Source: Palleronia sp. LCG004
Lineage (GTDB): Bacteria; Pseudomonadota; Alphaproteobacteria; Rhodobacterales; Rhodobacteraceae
NCBI RefSeq assembly: GCF_032931615.1
Contig: NZ_CP136759.1
Location: 868,001-932,000 of the forward strand
Direction: 5' to 3'
DNA: 64,000 nt
Position 1 is the first letter of the stretch, and the number at the start of each line of letters is the position of its first letter. The notes under the pieces are model-generated. The model made no database searches. It had not been told where the DNA came from and was given only the letters and a program-made list of their open reading frames with translations. Shown here one piece after another: positions 60,467 to 64,000 of the stretch. The translations under genes were made by a program, and so were the position numbers.

Positions 60467-61438
60467 TCAGGCCGAGCGGCCCACCGGGTTGCGATAGACC
60501 ATGCGGCGCACCGATCCGGTCTTGGACCGCATGAGGATCGTCTCAGTCGTCAGGTAGCCGGGCTCGCGCTTGATGCCGTCGACCACCGAACCGTCGGTCA
60601 CGCCCGTCGCGGCGAAGATCACGTCGCCCGATGCGAGGTCGTCGCGCGTGTAGACGCGGTTAAAGTTCGTGATGCCGGCCTTTTCGGCGCGGCCCTTCTC
60701 GTCGTCGTTGCGGAAGATCAGCTTTGCGTACATCTGGCCGCCCATGCATTTCAGCGCGGCCGCCGCCAGGACGCCCTCGGGCGCGCCGCCGGATCCCATG
60801 TACATGTCGATCCCCGTGCGGGCCGAATCGGCGCAATGGATGATGCCTGCCACGTCGCCATCCGTGATGAGCCGGATCGCGCATTCCGTGGTCCTGAGTT
60901 CGGCGATCATCTCCTCGTGGCGCGGACGCTCGAGAACGCAGACCGTGATGTCGCGGGTAGAGCATCCCTTGGCCGAGGCGAGGGCGCTGACCCGTTCGGC
61001 CGGGCTCATGTCGAGGGTCACGACGCCGGTCCGGAAACCCGGCCCGATCGCCAGCTTGTCCATGTAGACGTCGGGGGCGTGCAGCATCGCGCCGCGACCC
61101 GCCATGGCGATCACGGTCAGCGCGTTCGGCATGTCCTTGGCGGTCAGTGTCGTTCCCTCGAGCGGGTCGAGCGCGATATCGACCTCCGGACCCGAGCCCG
61201 TTCCGACTTCCTCGCCGATATAAAGCATGGGAGCCTCGTCACGCTCGCCTTCGCCGATGACGACGCGGCCCGCGATGTCGAGACGGTTCAGTTGGTCGCG
61301 CATGGCGTTGACGGCGGCCTGGTCCGCGGCCTTCTCGTCGCCGCGACCGATCCATCCCGCCGAGGCGAGGGCGGCGGCCTCGCTGACCCTCGCAAGGCCG
61401 AGGGAAAGCATGCGGTCGTTGAAATCTGGGCTGGGCAT
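60467..61438 (-). CDS. glpX: Class II fructose-1,6-bisphosphatase GlpX
   Basis: Gluconeogenic (and Calvin-type) dephosphorylation of fructose 1,6-bisphosphate. The 323-residue protein has GEGERDEAPMLYIGE near residue 62, the metal-binding DPLEGTTLTAKDMPNALTV near 91, and TDGDVAG and MGSGGAPEGVLAAAALKCMGGQM pieces near 193-235, all signature class II motifs. The usual inositol-phosphatase-like fold and length are kept. It follows hom on the same strand after 97 bases. Confidence 0.95.
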   Translation of the reverse strand: MPSPDFNDRMLSLGLARVSEAAALASAGWIGRGDEKAADQAAVNAMRDQLNRLDIAGRVVIGEGERDEAPMLYIGEEVGTGSGPEVDIALDPLEGTTLTAKDMPNALTVIAMAGRGAMLHAPDVYMDKLAIGPGFRTGVVTLDMSPAERVSALASAKGCSTRDITVCVLERPRHEEMIAELRTTECAIRLITDGDVAGIIHCADSARTGIDMYMGSGGAPEGVLAAAALKCMGGQMYAKLIFRNDDEKGRAEKAGITNFNRVYTRDDLASGDVIFAATGVTDGSVVDGIKREPGYLTTETILMRSKTGSVRRMVYRNPVGRSA

Positions 61439-61535
61439 CAGGGTCTCCGGGGCTGAAAAAACGGGTCAGCCCGGGGATAGCCGCTGGAGACGCGCACGCA
61501 CAAGGCTGTTACCGCAGCCGGTGGGCAAACTTTCT

Positions 61536-62822
61536 TCAGACGTCCTCGATCCTGAGCGCCACGATCTCGCCTTCGAGGACGCCGGTATCCGCCATCGCGT
61601 CGATCGCCTCGTCGAGCGCGCGGCGCATCGCCCTGTGCGTGACGATCAGCACCGGTGCCGACCCTTCGGTATGGTCGTACTGGCGCATCCGGTCGATGGA
61701 GATGCCGGCCTCGCCCAGGCGTGCCGCGATCTTGGCGAGCGCGCCTGGCCGGTCGGTCAGCACCATCCGGAGGTAGAAGGGGGCTGGCGTCGCGGCCTCG
61801 GCCCGCCGGGCGGGCACGAGCCGTGCTGCCGGTTGTCCGAAGGTCGAGACGCGGTTGCCCCGCGCGATGTCGACGATGTCGGAGAGGACGGCGCTGGCGG
61901 TGGGGCCTTCACCGGCCCCCGCACCGCGCAGCACGACCTGACCCACCGCATCGCCGTCAAGCACGACCATGTTCGTCGCCCCGTCAAGTTGCCCCAGCGG
62001 CGAGGTCTGCGGGACGAGGCAGGGCGACATCCGCGCCTCGAGCCCGCGACCCGTCATCTGCGCGACACCGAGCAGCTTGACCGCGAAGCCCATATCGGCG
62101 GCGTGCCGGATGTCCTCGATCTTGATCCGCTCGATCCCCTCGAGCGCGACACCGTCGAAATCGACCTTCGTGCCGAAGGCGATGCTTGCCAGCAGCGCGA
62201 GCTTGTGGCCCGCATCGATACCGCCCACATCCAGCGTCGGATCGGCCTCGAGATATCCTAGCTCGGAGGCTTCGGCGAAGACCTGGTCGTAGGTCAGACC
62301 GGCGCTCTCCATCCGCGTGAGGATGTAGTTGCAGGTGCCGTTCATCACGCCCATCACGCGCGTGATCTCGTTGCCCGCAAGCCCTTCGGTCAGGGCCTTC
62401 ACGCAGGGAATGCCGCCCGCGACGGCGGCTTCGAACCGCAGCACCGCGCCCTGCGCCTCGGCCCGTTCGGCAAGCGCCTGTCCGTGATGCGCGAGCAGCG
62501 CCTTGTTCGCCGTCACAACGTCGTGGCCCGCCTCGATCGCGGCCTCGACCGCGTCCTTCGCCGGCCCGTCTTCGCCGCCGATGAGTTCGACGAACACGTC
62601 GATATCGTCGCGGCGGGCAAGTGCGACGGGATCGTCCTCCCATTCGTACTCGCCCAGACGGACGCCACGATCCTTGTTCCGGTTTCGCGACGAAACCGCC
62701 TTGATTTCAATCGGCCGCCCGCCGCGCGCCTCGAGCAGGTCGGCATGCCGTTGCAGAATGCGGATCGTGCCCGTGCCGACGGTCCCGATGCCGGCAATGC
62801 CAAGGCGAAGAGGGCTGGTCAT
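61536..62822 (-). CDS. hom: Homoserine dehydrogenase
   Basis: Reduces aspartate semialdehyde to homoserine for threonine and methionine synthesis. The 428-residue protein has a Rossmann motif GIAGIGTVGTGTIRIL, VVTANKALLA near residue 101, VMNGTCNYIL near 155, the catalytic region LGYLEADPTLDVGGIDAGHK split around 185-205, and a C-terminal ACT domain (about 350-428) for feedback control by threonine. GGAG lies upstream of the ATG at 62822. A longer upstream frame is rich in Arg and overlaps the lipoprotein gene out of frame. Confidence 0.95.
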   Translation of the reverse strand: MTSPLRLGIAGIGTVGTGTIRILQRHADLLEARGGRPIEIKAVSSRNRNKDRGVRLGEYEWEDDPVALARRDDIDVFVELIGGEDGPAKDAVEAAIEAGHDVVTANKALLAHHGQALAERAEAQGAVLRFEAAVAGGIPCVKALTEGLAGNEITRVMGVMNGTCNYILTRMESAGLTYDQVFAEASELGYLEADPTLDVGGIDAGHKLALLASIAFGTKVDFDGVALEGIERIKIEDIRHAADMGFAVKLLGVAQMTGRGLEARMSPCLVPQTSPLGQLDGATNMVVLDGDAVGQVVLRGAGAGEGPTASAVLSDIVDIARGNRVSTFGQPAARLVPARRAEAATPAPFYLRMVLTDRPGALAKIAARLGEAGISIDRMRQYDHTEGSAPVLIVTHRAMRRALDEAIDAMADTGVLEGEIVALRIEDV

Positions 62823-62860
62823 GTCGTCGGGCTCCTTCTGGGTCACGGTCGGGGGCGGGC

Positions 62861-63193
62861 TTAGCGGGTTTCGCCCGCGCCTGCCAGTGCCGCGGCGTCC
62901 GCGCGAAGCCGATCGGGCGCAGCTCCGAGGCGCGCGCGATCCTCGGCACTGAGCCCCGCGCCTCGAAGGGCCGCGGCGCGTGCGCGCAGAGCCTGCGCAC
63001 GCGAGGCGAGCGCGGCCGTATCCTCGGGCGTCGCGCGGGTGGCGCGCGCACGCTCCGCCGCGATGACCGCCGAGAGCGGCAGCAGCTCGGGATAATCCGC
63101 ACGGGCGAGTTCCGCGTCCTCGGGGACGTCGATATCGGGAAGCGCGCAGCCAGCGAGCATCAGCACGATCAGGAAAGGGCGCAGGCGCTGCAT
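62861..63193 (-). CDS. Small lipoprotein of unknown function
   Basis: A 110-residue protein with a lipoprotein signal peptide: basic start MQRLRP, hydrophobic core and lipobox LAGC with Cys16. The mature part is acidic at first (DIDVPEDAELARADYPELLPL) and then an Ala/Arg-rich amphipathic helix (about residues 45-105). The residue after Cys is Ala, so outer-membrane sorting is likely. No family recognised. It is 38 bases upstream of hom on the same strand. Confidence 0.75.
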   Translation of the reverse strand: MQRLRPFLIVLMLAGCALPDIDVPEDAELARADYPELLPLSAVIAAERARATRATPEDTAALASRAQALRARAAALRGAGLSAEDRARLGAAPDRLRADAAALAGAGETR

Positions 63194-63313
63194 GTCGATG
63201 CTCTTCTTCGCGGTCCCTGAGAGAATAGCGGAGGCCGCACCCGTGCCGCAACGGCGCTTTTCTCGGACCGGCCGAACGCGTATGCGGGACCGACCGCGCC
63301 GAAGGAGAGAAAG

Positions 63314-63817
63314 ATGCAGCCCGTCTCTAGGATCGACGCCCTTCCGGGAGAGGAGGTGAGCCGCCTCGGTGCCTCGCCCACGCGGAGGGTGATCGGCGTC
63401 GTGATGATCTGCGCGCTCGGTGCGCTGCTCATCTGGCTCGCGGTAAGTCAGCCGGCCGAGATTTTCTGGCGGCTGCTTCTGATCGTCCTCGGCGGGCTCG
63501 GGATCTGGTGCGGCATCGCGCTCTGGCGGGCGACGGCGGGGTCGATCGTGCTGAAGCCCGAGGGGCTCTTCACCGAAACCGACGCGCCCCTCGTCCTGAT
63601 GGACGAGATCGACACCGTCGAGAGGGGGGCATTCGCGTTCAAACCCTCGAACGGGTTCAGCGTGAAGCTGAAGGAGCCCGCGCCCTTCGCATGGGCTCCG
63701 GGCCTCTACTGGCGTTTCGGTCGCAGGATCGGGGTCGGCGGCGTCACATCGCCCGGAGAGGCCAAGGCCGTGGCGGAACTTCTCCAGGTCCTGCACGGGC
63801 GCAGGACGGAGGGCTGA
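63314..63817 (+). CDS. Membrane protein of unknown function with PH-like domain
   Basis: A 167-residue protein with two membrane helices (about residues 26-46 and 50-70) followed by a soluble C-terminal part. The strand pattern of that part (GSIVLKPEGLFTETDAPLVLMDEIDTVERGAFAFKP in pieces) resembles a bacterial PH-like domain. GGAGAGA precedes the ATG. It is divergent from the lipoprotein gene and convergent with the truncated gene at the window end, with two bases between the stops. Confidence 0.75.
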   Translation: MQPVSRIDALPGEEVSRLGASPTRRVIGVVMICALGALLIWLAVSQPAEIFWRLLLIVLGGLGIWCGIALWRATAGSIVLKPEGLFTETDAPLVLMDEIDTVERGAFAFKPSNGFSVKLKEPAPFAWAPGLYWRFGRRIGVGGVTSPGEAKAVAELLQVLHGRRTEG

Positions 63818-63819
63818 GA

Positions 63820-64000
63820 TCAGGCCCCGGCCTCGTATTTGAGCTGCGGCCGGAAGCGCGGCGTGACGATCGCGCTGTGATGGAAGCGATGCGGTGAAAG
63901 GCCGATCTTGAAGACCGGTTCGTAATCCATCCAGGTCTCGACGATGATGGCGGTCGAGCCGTTCGACAATGCGGGGATCGACGGCGAGAGCTGGGCGAGT
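63820..64000 (-). CDS. 3' end of an unidentified gene (cut by the window)
   Basis: The last 59 codons of a minus-strand gene that begins beyond the window. The visible part ends with TAIIVETWMDYEPVFKIG, HRFHHSAIVTPRFRP and the C-terminus QLKYEAGA. Codon choice agrees with neighbouring genes, and the frame is open to the window edge. I do not recognise the family from this fragment. Confidence 0.6.
   Translation of the reverse strand, partial: LAQLSPSIPALSNGSTAIIVETWMDYEPVFKIGLSPHRFHHSAIVTPRFRPQLKYEAGA

Overview
The window is a dense, high-GC stretch of bacterial chromosome and contains no phage, insertion sequence, CRISPR array or other mobile DNA that I can see. The gene content points to an alphaproteobacterium of the Rhodobacteraceae/Roseobacter group. 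The pointers are a CtrA regulator preceded by a SciP homologue, a ChpT-type phosphotransferase, an IscR with a single cysteine, ornithine-lipid genes olsBA, LpxI instead of LpxH, a DUF3553 gene beside chpT, and an iscR-suf operon with a probable Irr/ICE box. Genus and species cannot be fixed from the sequence alone.

Layout. 1-3.2 kb: the 3' part of obg, then proB and proA (proline synthesis). 3.2-6.4 kb: chpT, a DUF3553 gene, olsB-olsA (ornithine lipid) and a ThiE-like gene. 6.5-9.9 kb: trmJ, ctaA (heme A) and an M32 carboxypeptidase. 9.9-14.5 kb: a minus-strand operon of a 44-residue membrane protein, a secreted unknown, xerD, a CorC/HlyC-type protein and a glycerophosphodiesterase. 14.6-19.4 kb: aroK-aroB, ssb, a lytic transglycosylase, a DUF1206 protein and miaA. 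19.5-31.6 kb: the envelope cluster pyrH-frr-uppS-cdsA-dxr-rseP-bamA-skp-fabZ-lpxA-lpxI-lpxB, followed by convergent mnmA. 32.9-38.4 kb: sciP-ctrA, ligA and recG. 38.5-43.9 kb: a 39-residue protein, trkA-trkH, hfq-hflX and a hotdog thioesterase. 43.9-49.5 kb (minus strand): arginase, typA, a MscS channel, a YitT-like protein and icd. 49.7-51.7 kb: Pmp3/YqaE, WrbA, an SMR transporter and an alpha/beta hydrolase. 51.8-60.1 kb: iscR, a cysteine desulfurase, sufB, two small genes, sufC, sufD, two membrane genes and sufS. 60.2-64 kb: tRNA-Arg(CCG), glpX, hom, a lipoprotein, a membrane protein and the end of an unidentified gene.

How the genes work together. Three members of the CtrA cell-cycle circuit (chpT, sciP, ctrA) lie within 31 kb, and the ctrA promoter carries candidate CtrA boxes and a large dyad. 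The envelope cluster runs from isoprenoid and phospholipid precursors to outer-membrane protein assembly and lipid A, with repeated 4-base start/stop overlaps that suggest translational coupling. The suf operon appears to be under iron control: a near-consensus ICE palindrome covers the inferred -10 region of iscR. Most of the window is ordinary core genome. The points most worth a second look are the regulatory palindromes, an Hfq lacking the usual KH-motif histidine, extra small membrane genes inside the suf operon, several unlisted small ORFs, and convergent gene ends that share CTAG or form a perfect dyad.
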